51,632 nucleotides of DNA from Nocardioides iriomotensis (GTDB lineage Bacteria > Actinomycetota > Actinomycetes > Propionibacteriales > Nocardioidaceae). Location of the stretch: positions 1 through 51,632 of the forward strand of contig NZ_SDPU01000011.1 of NCBI RefSeq assembly GCF_004168035.1, read 5' to 3'. Below, piece after piece: positions 17,024 through 24,888 of the stretch (within the stretch, counting starts at the first letter, position 1; each line of letters opens with the position of its first letter). The position numbers were made by a program, and so were the translations under genes. The notes below the pieces were generated by a model. It made no database searches, was not told the origin of the DNA, and saw only the letters and a program-made list of their open reading frames with translations.

Positions 17024-18086
17024 CCGGTCGGGTCTGCCGCAGCGGCGCCGAGGCGAACTCGACGAGCCCGGCGTCGGGACGCACGGCGGCTCGGAAGCCG
17101 AGCTCGGCCGCGGCTCGCTCCGGCGAGGCGACGACGTGCCGGACGTCGCCGGGACGGTAGCCACCGGTGACGACGGGCGACAGGTCGGCGCCGGTCCCCC
17201 GCGCGACGAGGCCGGCGACGTCGGCGATGCTCACGGGCGTGCCCGAGCAGACGTTGAACGCGCGAACGTCGCCGGGTGCGTCGGCGGCGACGGCCTCCAC
17301 GGCCAGCAGGTTGGCGGCCGCCACGTCCGAGACGTGCACGAAGTCACGCATCTGGCCACCGTCCTCGAACACCTGGGGCGCTGTGCCCGCCTCGACCTGC
17401 GACCGGAAGATCGCGGCGACCCCGGAGTAGGGCGTGTCCTGCGGCATGTGCGGCCCGTAGACGTTGTGGTATCGCAGGGCGATGACCGACCCCCCGGCCT
17501 GCCTGGCCCAGGCCCGCGCGAAGTGCTCCTGGGCCAGCTTGCTGGCGGCATAGCTGCTCCGTGGGTCGAGGTCCGCGTCCTCGGGAACGAGGGCCCACTC
17601 CAGGTCACGCCCGCAGGTCGGACACGGGCACTCGAACCGCCCCGCCTCGAGATCCGCCACCGCGCGGGCGGCCGGTCGCTGGAGATCGTGGTCGGGGCAC
17701 CGGTAGCGGCCCTCGCCGTACACCACCATCGAGGACGCCAGCACCAGCCGCCGGACCCCCGCCGCGCTCATGCCGGCCAGCAGCGCCGCCGTCCCCAGGT
17801 CGTTGTGGCCGGCGTACAGCGGCATGTCGGCCGAGGTGACCCCGGCGCCGACCATCGCGGCCTGGTGACAGACCACGTCGACGCCACGCAACAGCTCGGC
17901 CCACGTTGCGCCGTCCGCCGCGTCCCGGACGTCGAGCCGGTGCACGTTCGCGGCAGCAGTCGCGTCGACCGGATGCGCCTGGGGAATCAGCGCGTCGACG
18001 AGCACCATCTCGTGCCCGGCGGCCGCCCCAGCCTCCCCCACGGCGCCGCCGACGAAGCCGGCCGCGCCGGTGAGGAGGATCCTCAT
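17010..18086 (-). CDS. NAD-dependent sugar epimerase/dehydratase with Cys-rich insertion
   Basis: 358 aa; the ATG at 18086 overlaps the stop of the MTA phosphorylase gene (ATGA). It is an extended short-chain dehydrogenase: LLTGAAGFVGGAV binds NAD, LASSMVVYG supplies the Ser, and SSYAASKLAQEH the catalytic Tyr/Lys. Between them lies an unusual insert, RYRCPDHD ... FECPCPTCGRD, whose cysteines look like a small zinc-binding knuckle. Similar inserts occur in some nucleotide-sugar 4-epimerases, but I cannot assign the substrate. It probably supplies a sugar for the adjacent glycosyltransferase genes. Confidence 0.85.
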   Translation of the reverse strand: MRILLTGAAGFVGGAVGEAGAAAGHEMVLVDALIPQAHPVDATAAANVHRLDVRDAADGATWAELLRGVDVVCHQAAMVGAGVTSADMPLYAGHNDLGTAALLAGMSAAGVRRLVLASSMVVYGEGRYRCPDHDLQRPAARAVADLEAGRFECPCPTCGRDLEWALVPEDADLDPRSSYAASKLAQEHFARAWARQAGGSVIALRYHNVYGPHMPQDTPYSGVAAIFRSQVEAGTAPQVFEDGGQMRDFVHVSDVAAANLLAVEAVAADAPGDVRAFNVCSGTPVSIADVAGLVARGTGADLSPVVTGGYRPGDVRHVVASPERAAAELGFRAAVRPDAGLVEFASAPLRQTRPVTSR

Positions 18087-18880
18087 GACCGTCCTGGCAC
18101 GTCGTAGGGGAGGTCGATGTCGTCCGCCCAGGCGGCACACCCGCACCCGCCGTCGGGAACCGTCGCGATCGCGCGGGCCAACAGGGTCTTGAGCCGCTCG
18201 ATGTTGCGGTCGAACATCGCGAAGACCTCGGCCTGACCGACTCCCGCTCCTGCATCGATGCCCGCGTCCATGTCGGTCACGACAGCGATCGGCGCGTAGC
18301 AGAGCAGGAGCTCCCTGGCGAGCACGGCCTCGGGATGCCCCGTCATGTTGATCAAGGTCCAGCCCTGGGCGGCGTAGTGCTGGGACTCCGCGCGCGTCGA
18401 GAAGCGAGGCCCTTCGACCACCACCATCGTCCCGCCGCGGCTCACCCCGTCCTGCCCCGCCAGCGCGGAGGAGAGCACCGGGCAGTACGGATCGGCGAAC
18501 GGGACGTGCGCGGCGCCCTTCTCCACGAAGGTCTGCGTCCGCCCCCACGTACGGTCGACCAGCTGGTCGGGAACCACCAGGTCACCCGGGGCGACCTCGG
18601 GCCGGAGACCCCCGACCGCGCAGGGCGCCACGACCCGACGTACGCCGAGCGACGCCAACGCCCACAGGTTCGCCCGGTAGTTGATTCGGTGCGGGGGCTG
18701 CGCGTGCTCACGGCCGTGCCGCGGCAGGAACGCGACGCGCTTCCCGCCCGCCTCCCCGACGGTGACCGGCGCCGAGGGTTCGCCGTACGGCGTTTCCACC
18801 TCGAGCTCGTCCGTGTCGTCGAGGAAGGAGTAGAAGCCGGACCCGCCGATCACGGCGATCTCGGCGGTCTTGGCTGCCAT
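18083..18880 (-). CDS. mtnP: S-methyl-5'-thioadenosine phosphorylase
   Basis: 265 aa. It splits methylthioadenosine with phosphate into adenine and methylthioribose-1-phosphate for methionine salvage. Motifs of the type 2 purine nucleoside phosphorylase/MTAP family are present: AVIGGSGFYSFL, FLPRHGREHAQPPHRINYRANLWAL, APCAVGGLRPEVAPGDLVVPDQ, VVEGPRFSTRAE and INMTGHPEAVLARE. The C-terminus has a Cys-rich tail (DGGCGCAAW). It is translationally coupled to the downstream epimerase, an unusual pairing for a salvage enzyme. Confidence 0.92.
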   Translation of the reverse strand: MAAKTAEIAVIGGSGFYSFLDDTDELEVETPYGEPSAPVTVGEAGGKRVAFLPRHGREHAQPPHRINYRANLWALASLGVRRVVAPCAVGGLRPEVAPGDLVVPDQLVDRTWGRTQTFVEKGAAHVPFADPYCPVLSSALAGQDGVSRGGTMVVVEGPRFSTRAESQHYAAQGWTLINMTGHPEAVLARELLLCYAPIAVVTDMDAGIDAGAGVGQAEVFAMFDRNIERLKTLLARAIATVPDGGCGCAAWADDIDLPYDVPGRS

Positions 18881-18949
18881 GACGCAAGTCTGTCAGTCCA
18901 GGCGGTCCAGCCGTGTTGGCGCGCGCGTCGGCGACGGTCGCTGAGGCGG

Positions 18950-19135
18950 TCAGGTGGAGCCAGCTGCGCGGGGTGCACCTCTTTCGGTCAACCAGGCCTC
19001 CAGCACGCGGTGTCCACCCGCGGCGGCGTGGGCGGCGTACGTCGCGAGCTGCCCGAGGTGCTCGTGGTTGGCGGTCCCGTGCTGGTTCTCGATGACTACC
19101 CGGACCTCCCCGTCGGCGTCCACTCCGTTGGCTCG
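18950..19135 (-). pseudogene. Remnant of a DUF4268/PD-(D/E)XK-like protein
   Basis: About 61 codons on the minus strand ending at a stop at 18950 read VRVVIENQHGTANHEHLGQL then ATYAA. This resembles the conserved stretch (E-x-Q ... DH-HLGQLLTYAAG) of DUF4268-type nuclease-like proteins. The rest of the domain is missing on both sides and no start is usable, so I read it as a truncated relic. The 355-base gap between the MTAP and K+-channel genes holds nothing else that I can see. Confidence 0.4.
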
Positions 19136-19235
19136 ACCTCGTCGGCACTGAGTGGAAGGGCCAGAACGTCGAGCGCGAAGGTGCCAACAACGCGTTGCGG
19201 CGAATGACTCTCTTGGTCTCGATGTCCGTGGGAGG

Positions 19236-20252
19236 TTATCGGGAGCCGAGTCGGGCGAGCTCGTCGAGCTCCGCCGGGGTCCCGAGGGCGATGAGCACAG
19301 CACCGGGAGGCACCACCATGGTGGATGGTGGATGAGGCTCGAACGGCTGGCCGGCTCCGCGGCGGACGGCGAGCAGAAGAGCACCGGTGCTCTCCTCGAC
19401 GCGGAGCTCGCTCAGGGAATGACCCACCAGGCGGGAGCCGTCATCGACGCGAACCTGCTGGATCCTGAAGTCGAGGTCCTCATCGTGCATGACGACGTCG
19501 AGGAACTCCGCGACATCCGGCTGGAGCGCGAAGGCTGCCATCCGTCGACCCCCGATGCGTTGTGGGTTGATCGCCCGGCTTGCCCCGGCGAGCAGCATCT
19601 TTGCCTTGGCCTCGGCAGTCCGCGCCCGAGAGATGATCACCAGCTCGGGTCGGATCGCGCGAGCCGAGAGGGTGACGTAGACGGTGTCGGTGTCCGTGTC
19701 GAGAGCGGCGATCAAGGCTCGGGCTCTCTCGATCCCCGCATCACGAAGGACTGCGTCGTCGGTGACGTCACCACACACATGGTGCATGAGTCCGTGGCCG
19801 AGCTGCTCGAGACGGCCGGCGTCGCTGTCGACGACCACGACTGGGTGTCCGCTGGCAGCCAGGAACTCCGCGGCTGCGCGACCGACCCGCCCGAAACCGC
19901 AGATGATGACGTGCCCATTCAGCGCTGCGATGTGCTTGTCCATGCGTTGTCTCTCCAGGTACACGCGGAGGTGCCCCTCGGTGACCGCCTCGAGGATGAC
20001 ACCGAGGTTATAGAGAACGGTGCCGACGCCCAGGACGATCAGCACCATTGTGAACACCTGACCAGCAGCTGAGAGTGGGCGCACCTCCCGGAAGCCAACG
20101 GTGGCGACGGTCGTGACCGTCTGGTACAGCGCCTCCAGGAGCGTGAACCCGAGCAGCAGGTAACCCACAGTGCCGAAGATCGTTACGACGGCCAGTGCGA
20201 GCAGGGCCCTCTCGATACGTCGGACGCTCTCCACGTGCTCAGCAAATCGCAT
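19236..20252 (-). CDS. Two-TM potassium channel-like protein with RCK/TrkA domains
   Basis: 338 aa from the ATG at 20252. A two-helix pore module (ALLALAVVTIFGTVGYLLLG ... QVFTMVLIVLGVGTVLYNL) encloses the pore loop TVTTVATVGFREV. The filter is TVGF followed by RE rather than the classical TVGYGD. An RCK N-domain follows (NGHVIICGFGRVGRAAAEFL, with VVVDSD for the nucleotide acid) and a TrkA-C domain at the C-terminus (VGHSLSELRVEESTGALLLAVRR). The layout matches MthK/GsuK-type ligand-gated K+ channels. Ion selectivity with this filter is uncertain. Confidence 0.85.
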   Translation of the reverse strand: MRFAEHVESVRRIERALLALAVVTIFGTVGYLLLGFTLLEALYQTVTTVATVGFREVRPLSAAGQVFTMVLIVLGVGTVLYNLGVILEAVTEGHLRVYLERQRMDKHIAALNGHVIICGFGRVGRAAAEFLAASGHPVVVVDSDAGRLEQLGHGLMHHVCGDVTDDAVLRDAGIERARALIAALDTDTDTVYVTLSARAIRPELVIISRARTAEAKAKMLLAGASRAINPQRIGGRRMAAFALQPDVAEFLDVVMHDEDLDFRIQQVRVDDGSRLVGHSLSELRVEESTGALLLAVRRGAGQPFEPHPPSTMVVPPGAVLIALGTPAELDELARLGSR

Positions 20253-20295
20253 CGGGACGGGACAGGCCACGGACCTTGGACCCGCGCTGAAAGGC

Positions 20296-20649
20296 TCACG
20301 CCACGCTCCCGCTTCCCACCTTGGGGTTCGACGAAGCCGAGCCAACGAACATTCGTCGGATTTCGCGCGCGAGATTGAAAGCGTCGTCTAGCCAGCGCGG
20401 AACGTACACATCGTGCAGGTCGAGTTGGCGAGCCAACGACTCCCGGGTCGCGATCCGCTCCATCTCCGCTTCGCGGAGGAATGATGCGGGTGAATTGGCG
20501 AGGTACGCGGCTAGTACGGCGGGCCGATCCAGCGTCGCGCGTACGACGCCGGATCGGCGAGCGGCTAGCGTGGACGGATGACCGATGACAGTTCTGACCA
20601 GCAGCCGTGGCCGACGCACTGCGAGTTCTGCGGCACGAAGCTCGCACAC
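20296..20649 (-). CDS. Hypothetical protein, doubtful
   Basis: Up to 117 aa. The C-terminal 80 residues (LDRPAVLAAYLANSPASFLR, RQLDLHDVYVPRWLDDAFNL) look protein-like, helical and charged, and have moderate GC3 bias. The N-terminal part overlaps the start of the zinc-ribbon gene on the other strand, so the real start may be internal, for example the ATG of MERIATRES. It lies 43 bases upstream of the K+-channel gene on the same strand. I know no family. It may be a remnant. Confidence 0.35.
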   Translation of the reverse strand: MCELRAAELAVRRPRLLVRTVIGHPSTLAARRSGVVRATLDRPAVLAAYLANSPASFLREAEMERIATRESLARQLDLHDVYVPRWLDDAFNLAREIRRMFVGSASSNPKVGSGSVA

Positions 20650-20769
20650 GGCGTCATCGACTTCGACGAGACCAACGAGAAGCGTGCCGAGCTGAATCCC
20701 GGCGAAATGGTCGCGGTGGACTACTGCCCCAACCTCAACTGTCCAGCAGCGCAGTCGGGTGAGTCGTAG
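20578..20769 (+). CDS. Small zinc-ribbon-like protein
   Basis: 63 aa, ATG start. Two cysteine pairs, HCEFCG near residue 15 and YCPNLNCP near residue 53, flank an acidic middle (VIDFDETNEKRAEL) and suggest one zinc site. No DNA-binding helix or signal peptide is evident. The family is unknown to me. It sits alone in a sparsely coding stretch. Confidence 0.5.
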   Translation: MTDDSSDQQPWPTHCEFCGTKLAHGVIDFDETNEKRAELNPGEMVAVDYCPNLNCPAAQSGES

Positions 20770-20868
20770 CCGTCAGATCTGACGCGCAGAACGTTGAGAA
20801 AACCAACGCTCCTTCTGGCCGTCATACTCGCCGCACCGGGAAGACAACCGCTGCGCGGAGTGTAGAGA

Positions 20869-21087
20869 TTGAGCAGAACGCACTTCGTGTTACGAAGGGC
20901 AAATGGGGTGAGGCCTCTCTACGGGCACGAGAACCCGTCATCGGCTCAGGACGTGATCGAACGGCTACTGATCCAAATCGGGCTGCGCGCTCTCGAACTC
21001 GCCGACTGCGCTGCGAACATGGACATCCCAACGCCAGGTGAACTCGACGACAGTAAACTCATCGCCTTGCCGCCGACGATCTCGTGA
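20869..21087 (+). CDS. Hypothetical short reading frame, doubtful
   Basis: 72 aa from a TTG start. The middle (SAQDVIERLLIQIGLRALELADCAANMDIP) is plausibly helical. There is no family match, and a G+C-rich genome makes chance frames common. A second frame (21084-21272) would start with a GTGA overlap, but it shows no protein-like composition and contains a copy of the 17-base intergenic motif, so I do not call it. Confidence 0.25.
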   Translation: MSRTHFVLRRANGVRPLYGHENPSSAQDVIERLLIQIGLRALELADCAANMDIPTPGELDDSKLIALPPTIS

Positions 21088-21192
21088 CGCCTGCCACTCC
21101 TACGCCTGCGCGCGGCCCTGAGCACTATTCGGCCGGCCGCTGCGACGCGTGCCACGACCCGTCGGAAAATCCGGGAGATCGGCCGCCCCGAC

Positions 21193-21209
21193 GCGGCGAA
21201 GTGACGCAT
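21193..21209 (+). repeat. 17-base intergenic motif, copy 1 (divergent)
   Basis: GCGGCGAAGTGACGCAT, two differences from the most common form GCGGCGGAGTGACGCAG. It lies upstream of the first SnoaL-like gene. Confidence 0.5.
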
Positions 21210-21360
21210 GTCGGTTCGGACCTTGTTTACGCAATGAGACGGTCCGGCTCACAGCGTCCCGGGACCCGTTGATGCGAATCATCCGACGACACGCAGGCTT
21301 GGATGCCTCACGCAGACCTCCGACTGTCCGGAGCCGCCGCGGCGTTCTAGGTTCGACATC

Positions 21361-21774
21361 ATGAGCACAGTTCTCGAGCGCCTCATCGAGGCACAGAATG
21401 CCCACGACGCCGCACTCTTCGCCTCCCACTTCACCGACGACTATCAGAGCGATCAACCCGCACATCCCGGACGCCGCTTTTCGGGACGAGCCCAGGTCCA
21501 CGAGAACTGGTCCTCGGTCTTTGCTGGTGTCCCGGACTTCCGGGCTGACCTCTTGGCAACGTGTCGCGACCAGGACACGGAGTGGGGCGAGGTCTACTGG
21601 CGGGGCCACCACACCGATGGTTCAGGTTTCGCCATGTGTGGGGTCATCATCGCCACCATCCGCGATGACCGGATCGCCGCAGCGCGGCTCTACGTCGAGC
21701 CTGTCGAGGACACCGGCGAGGACATCGACGCCGCGGTCGACCAGCTATACCGGCCGCCTTCCCAGGACTCCTGA
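21361..21774 (+). CDS. SnoaL-like (NTF2-fold) domain protein
   Basis: 137 aa, ATG start. The pattern of an NTF2-like/SnoaL cone is seen: VLERLIEAQNAHDAALFASH, FTDDYQSDQPAHPGRRFSGR, then VHENWSSVFAGVPDFRADLL and a C-terminal IIATIRDDRIAAARLYVEPV. Such proteins are small isomerase/cyclase-like enzymes or ligand binders; no function can be assigned. It is flanked on both sides by copies of the 17-base motif (21193 and 21946), as if it were one unit of a cassette series. Confidence 0.75.
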   Translation: MSTVLERLIEAQNAHDAALFASHFTDDYQSDQPAHPGRRFSGRAQVHENWSSVFAGVPDFRADLLATCRDQDTEWGEVYWRGHHTDGSGFAMCGVIIATIRDDRIAAARLYVEPVEDTGEDIDAAVDQLYRPPSQDS

Positions 21775-21945
21775 TCGACGCCCGAAGCGCACGGGCTTCA
21801 GTACCGATCAACGCTGCGCCGCCCTGGTCATCCATCCGAATGCAAAAGGCCAACCCGGGGCCGCCAGGCGCATTGGCCAGACACCCTTGGGGACAGACGC
21901 TGACCGCGTACCCGCCGACTGGCGGCGGACAACGATGCGCTCTTC

Positions 21946-21962
21946 GCGGCGGATTGACGCAC
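21946..21962 (+). repeat. 17-base intergenic motif, copy 2
   Basis: GCGGCGGATTGACGCAC. An imperfect inverted partner, TCAA (21808-21811) followed by CGCCGCC (21817-21823), lies about 120 bases upstream, just after the SnoaL-like gene. Confidence 0.6.
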
Positions 21963-22047
21963 GTGCTGAGCCGAAGTCTCCCAGGCCCTGTGTCCTGTGA
22001 GGATCGGTTTACGGCTGACTTCCAGCGCATCGAAGCGGGAACTAATG

Positions 22048-22791
22048 TCAGCGCACCTTCACCGAGACGGCATCCAGAAAGAATGTGCATTGGTCGCCGT
22101 TGTATCTGTCGACGTTCGCGACCACTCGAACCAGGTCATCCAGGACTAGGTTCGCGGCATTGTTGGCGCCAGTTAGCTTGAACATCGGGCCAGTCGCGGA
22201 CAGCGAACCCTTGTCTCCCGGGGAGACGCTGTACTCACGCCCGAACTTGGCTGAGACGCTTCCTTGGAACTTGATCATGCGCCCTTGAAACTCGTCCGCG
22301 AAGCTCGCGATCCGAGGTGAGCAATAGTCGGAGACCTTGAGGACCTTGGCCAGATCCTTGCTGTTCCTGGTCGTCAGCACTGCAGGTTCCTCGGTCGGTT
22401 CCTCGGTCGGTTCCTCGGTCGGTTCCTCGGTCGGTTCCTCGGTCGGTTCCTCGGTCGGCTCCTCGGTCGGCTCCTCGGTCGGCTCCTCGGTCGGCTCGGC
22501 TGAGGCGTCGTTAGCGCAGGCTCGGTCGACGGTCACGCGGGGCGCGGAAGAGATCTCGTCCCCCGTAGCGGGCTCCTGCTCACAGACGGTCCAGTTTGAC
22601 TCGTCGATGACCCCGAAGATCCCGCCACCAAGAACCTCAACGTCGTCCTCGAAACCGGCGCGCTCCACGTCGCTTAGTGCCACATCGAGTTTCTTCCCGA
22701 CTACATCGGGCATGACGGGATCACTGCCCGAGCACCCGCCGAGCGTCAGAGTGATGGCGAACATGGTGGACGTGACAAGTAGCCGGCGCAT
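22048..22791 (-). CDS. Lipoprotein with PASTA-like domain, EEPT repeat and DUF4839-like domain
   Basis: 247 aa from the ATG at 22791. A lipobox signal (MRRLLVTSTMFAITLTLGGC) anchors it to the outer face of the membrane. The first domain reads VMPDVVGKKLDVALSDVERA, typical of a PASTA domain. Nine EEPT tetrapeptides form a rigid acidic/proline spacer. The C-terminal part (VLTTRNSKDLAKVLKVSDYC and the following EFQGRMIKFQG) resembles DUF4839, an OB-like domain. The tract is encoded by a 12-bp tandem repeat, so its length could vary by slippage without frameshift. It is convergent with the SnoaL-like gene. The function is unknown. Confidence 0.8.
   Translation of the reverse strand: MRRLLVTSTMFAITLTLGGCSGSDPVMPDVVGKKLDVALSDVERAGFEDDVEVLGGGIFGVIDESNWTVCEQEPATGDEISSAPRVTVDRACANDASAEPTEEPTEEPTEEPTEEPTEEPTEEPTEEPTEEPTEEPAVLTTRNSKDLAKVLKVSDYCSPRIASFADEFQGRMIKFQGSVSAKFGREYSVSPGDKGSLSATGPMFKLTGANNAANLVLDDLVRVVANVDRYNGDQCTFFLDAVSVKVR
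22385..22492 (-). repeat. 12-bp tandem repeat (9 units) encoding EEPT
   Basis: Nine adjoining 12-base units, GGTTCCTCGGTC on the plus strand (six copies) then GGCTCCTCGGTC (three copies). It is inside the lipoprotein gene and in frame; the two blocks differ by one silent base, which suggests block-wise expansion. Confidence 0.95.
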
Positions 22792-23352
22792 TGAGGCTCT
22801 TTCCCGAGTTCGAGTGAAGTGGGCGCTGAGGCGATACGCGTGCGCCCTTGCGAACGCCAGGACGTCCAATCCAAACAGGCCCAGCGCTGTAGATTTTGGC
22901 ATGGGAACTTGGTGGCTGTCCTGGTTCTCGCCACTCGGTCCGTAGCGGCGGCAGTCTCGCGGCGGTAAAACGCGCTGTTGGCTGCCGTCGGGTCCGTCCC
23001 AAGTCGCCGTTCGTGTGCCGCACGTTCGTCGTGCCGTCGGCACGGCTCAAGCGGTCGATCTGCCCATACCGCACCGTGACCCTGACGGCCGTGGCCATGA
23101 CCCCGGTCGGTGCTCTTGCTCGTCGTGGCCGCGCTGGCTCAGATCGGGGGGCGTGCGTGGTGAGGCGGGCCGTGCGCGAGAATCGGGGATGGCCGTGGGC
23201 GGGCGCCGAGGTGATCGCGCTGGGCCTCTATGGTTCGCCGCCACCGGCCCGACGCCAACTTCGGGGCGGATCCTCGCCGCTGTACCTGCATCGGCGCGGT
23301 AGCGGTGATCATGTACTCACCGCGCTCGAGTTGATCGTCGATGGGAGGTGCC
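22792..23352. other. 560-base gap without a supported gene
   Basis: Several frames are open, but none has family-like content or a convincing start. It contains the divergent promoter space between the lipoprotein and the second SnoaL-like gene, and a weak partial match (GCGGCGGTAAAACGCGC at 22959) to the 17-base motif. Confidence 0.4.
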
Positions 23353-23736
23353 GTGTCTGATCAGGACCCGAAGAACGTTGTCCGTCAGCTCATCGACGAG
23401 GTGATGAACCGCGGCAACCTCAGCGTCCTTGAAGATCTGTACTCGCCCCGACTTGCTCCGGCGGCGCACCGGTGGGTCGAACCGTTCCTGGCCTCGTTCA
23501 CCGACGTACGAATGCGGATCGTCGAGCTCGTCGCCGAGGGCGAGACAGTCGTGGGCAGGTTCGCATGTTCGGGAACGCACACCGGGACCTGGCTGGGGCA
23601 CCCGGCTACCGGACGGCGCTTCACGGACGTGGCGGAGGTGTACTTCTTCCGTGTCGTCGACGGGCGAATCGTTCGCGCGTGGGGCTTGGAAGACACGGCG
23701 GACCGCGTGCGTCAACTAGGCCTGCACCGCACATGA
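23353..23736 (+). CDS. SnoaL-like ester-cyclase family protein
   Basis: 127 aa from the GTG at 23353, which has GGGAGG four bases upstream; an in-frame ATG at 23341 is the alternative. Family pattern: NVVRQLIDEVMNRGNLSVLE, LASFTDVRMRIVELVAEGET, GRFACSGTHTGTWLGHPATG and FFRVVDGRIVRAWGLEDTA. This is the SnoaL-like polyketide-cyclase/ester-cyclase group of the NTF2 fold. The substrate is unknown; most genomic members are uncharacterised. The 3' end carries the left arm of an inverted repeat that pairs with motif copy 3. Confidence 0.8.
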   Translation: MSDQDPKNVVRQLIDEVMNRGNLSVLEDLYSPRLAPAAHRWVEPFLASFTDVRMRIVELVAEGETVVGRFACSGTHTGTWLGHPATGRRFTDVAEVYFFRVVDGRIVRAWGLEDTADRVRQLGLHRT

Positions 23737-23845
23737 GGCGAGGAGCGGCCAGGCGCGGCTGACGTTCACGCAGGTCCCTTACGGGCATCAGGAGCTGCCT
23801 TCTTCTGCGACCTGAACGTGCGCCGGATGGCGGCGGTTTGACGCA
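23708..23845 (+). repeat. Imperfect inverted-repeat structure around motif copy 3
   Basis: TGCGTCAA at 23708-23715 is the exact complement of TTGACGCA at 23838-23845. Between them is a second imperfect hairpin: GCGC/ACGTTCA/CGCAG at 23753-23773 pairs with CTGCG/TGAACGT/GCGC at 23805-23823 (16 bp with bulges, 31-nt loop). Nested pairing over about 138 bases, starting in the end of the SnoaL-like gene, recalls integron attC geometry, but the strict GTTRRRY core is not met. Confidence 0.5.
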
Positions 23846-23846
23846 G
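23830..23846 (+). repeat. 17-base intergenic motif, copy 3
   Basis: GCGGCGGTTTGACGCAG, between the convergent SnoaL-like and DinB genes. Confidence 0.65.
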
Positions 23847-23902
23847 ACCCTGTGCTGGGGCTCCACGGCGGGGCCGATGGTTTCGTGGGGCACGCCTTGG
23901 CC

Positions 23903-24457
23903 TCAGTCAGAGGACGGCCAGGGAGGGTCCTCGCCGGTTCGGCCATCAACGGCCTCGCGCAGGATGTCCGCGTGCCCGGTATGCCGGCCGTACTCCTCGA
24001 CCAGGTCCATCAGCACCCGCCGGACGTTAGGTCGGCTCCCGTCCGGCCACGTGAAGGCCGATGGAGCACCCAGACCTCCGCGCGCCTCGATCACCGCGAC
24101 CGCGGAACGGGAGCGGCCGACCGAGGTGTCCCAGAATTCGTAGAGCTCCTCGGGACTGTCGTTCGCGGCCGAGTCGAACTCCCAGTCGTCGCCCTCGGTT
24201 TCCCACACCGACAGGTCCCACGGCGCAGGCATCGGCTCGCCGAGGATCTTGACCTGAAAGCAGTAGTCCTCCTGGACGGCAAGGTGTTTGAGCAGTCCGC
24301 CGAGGCTGAGCGACGATGCGGCAGTGCGCGCGGCCAGGCCCGCAGTATCAAGGTCGGCGCATTTCCAGCGGAAAGTTGCGCGCAACCGGTCCAGCGCTCC
24401 GAGAAAGGCGCCGGTTTCGTCGCCTGCCAGCGGCGGTTCCCATGGAGGGTCGGTCAT
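23903..24457 (-). CDS. DinB-family (DUF664) protein
   Basis: 184 aa. The four-helix DinB fold is recognisable: LGALDRLRATFRWKCADLDT, SLSLGGLLKHLAVQEDYCFQ with one metal-ligand His, and VLMDLVEEYGRHTGHADILR with the final H-x3-H pair. In actinobacteria DUF664 proteins are thought to be metal-dependent thiol (mycothiol) S-transferases used in detoxification; the substrate is unknown. It is full length and soluble, and lies in the accessory region next to a motif copy. Confidence 0.85.
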   Translation of the reverse strand: MTDPPWEPPLAGDETGAFLGALDRLRATFRWKCADLDTAGLAARTAASSLSLGGLLKHLAVQEDYCFQVKILGEPMPAPWDLSVWETEGDDWEFDSAANDSPEELYEFWDTSVGRSRSAVAVIEARGGLGAPSAFTWPDGSRPNVRRVLMDLVEEYGRHTGHADILREAVDGRTGEDPPWPSSD

Positions 24458-24888
24458 GATGCGACGCTACTTGGTGCCGCCGACACTTGGCCTAGCCGTT
24501 GCGCGACGGACAAAATTTGGTGCGACGTCTCCGAACCGGTCCCTTGGCAAGAGCTGGTGCTCTTCGTCCGCCAGAACCGACGAGATCGCGTGTCCAGTGC
24601 GATTGCGGACAAGCGGTTGGCCGACAACTCGCCGCCTCTCAAACGCCGCCGGGCTCAGAATCAGCTGGGGCTCTCGGTGCAAGCTGCCGCTACATCGGAG
24701 CCCGGAACGCCGAGTCGCGGCGGTATGACGCTCCTTCAGCTTTCCTGCAAGGCGCGGCGCCAGGGGCTTCCTCGGGGGCGTTACGACGCGGCGACACGCA
24801 GAGCCCTATGGCAGGTAGAGGCGCGGCGACATGCGGCGGCGTGCAGGCGCTGGTCGACGACTGCCGCTTTGACCTCGGGCACGATGCG
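24458..24888. other. 430-base gap without a supported gene
   Basis: The frame leading into the DUF4112 gene is open over this stretch, but its translation lacks family-like content. It may hold the promoters of the flanking divergent genes. Nothing else is seen. Confidence 0.4.

Noticed and set aside
21084-21272. 62-codon frame coupled by GTGA to the preceding short frame
   Set aside because: Composition is not protein-like and it overlaps a copy of the intergenic motif.
22385-22492. Possible CRISPR array
   Set aside because: Units are adjoining 12-mers with no spacers and lie in frame in a lipoprotein gene. No cas genes are near.
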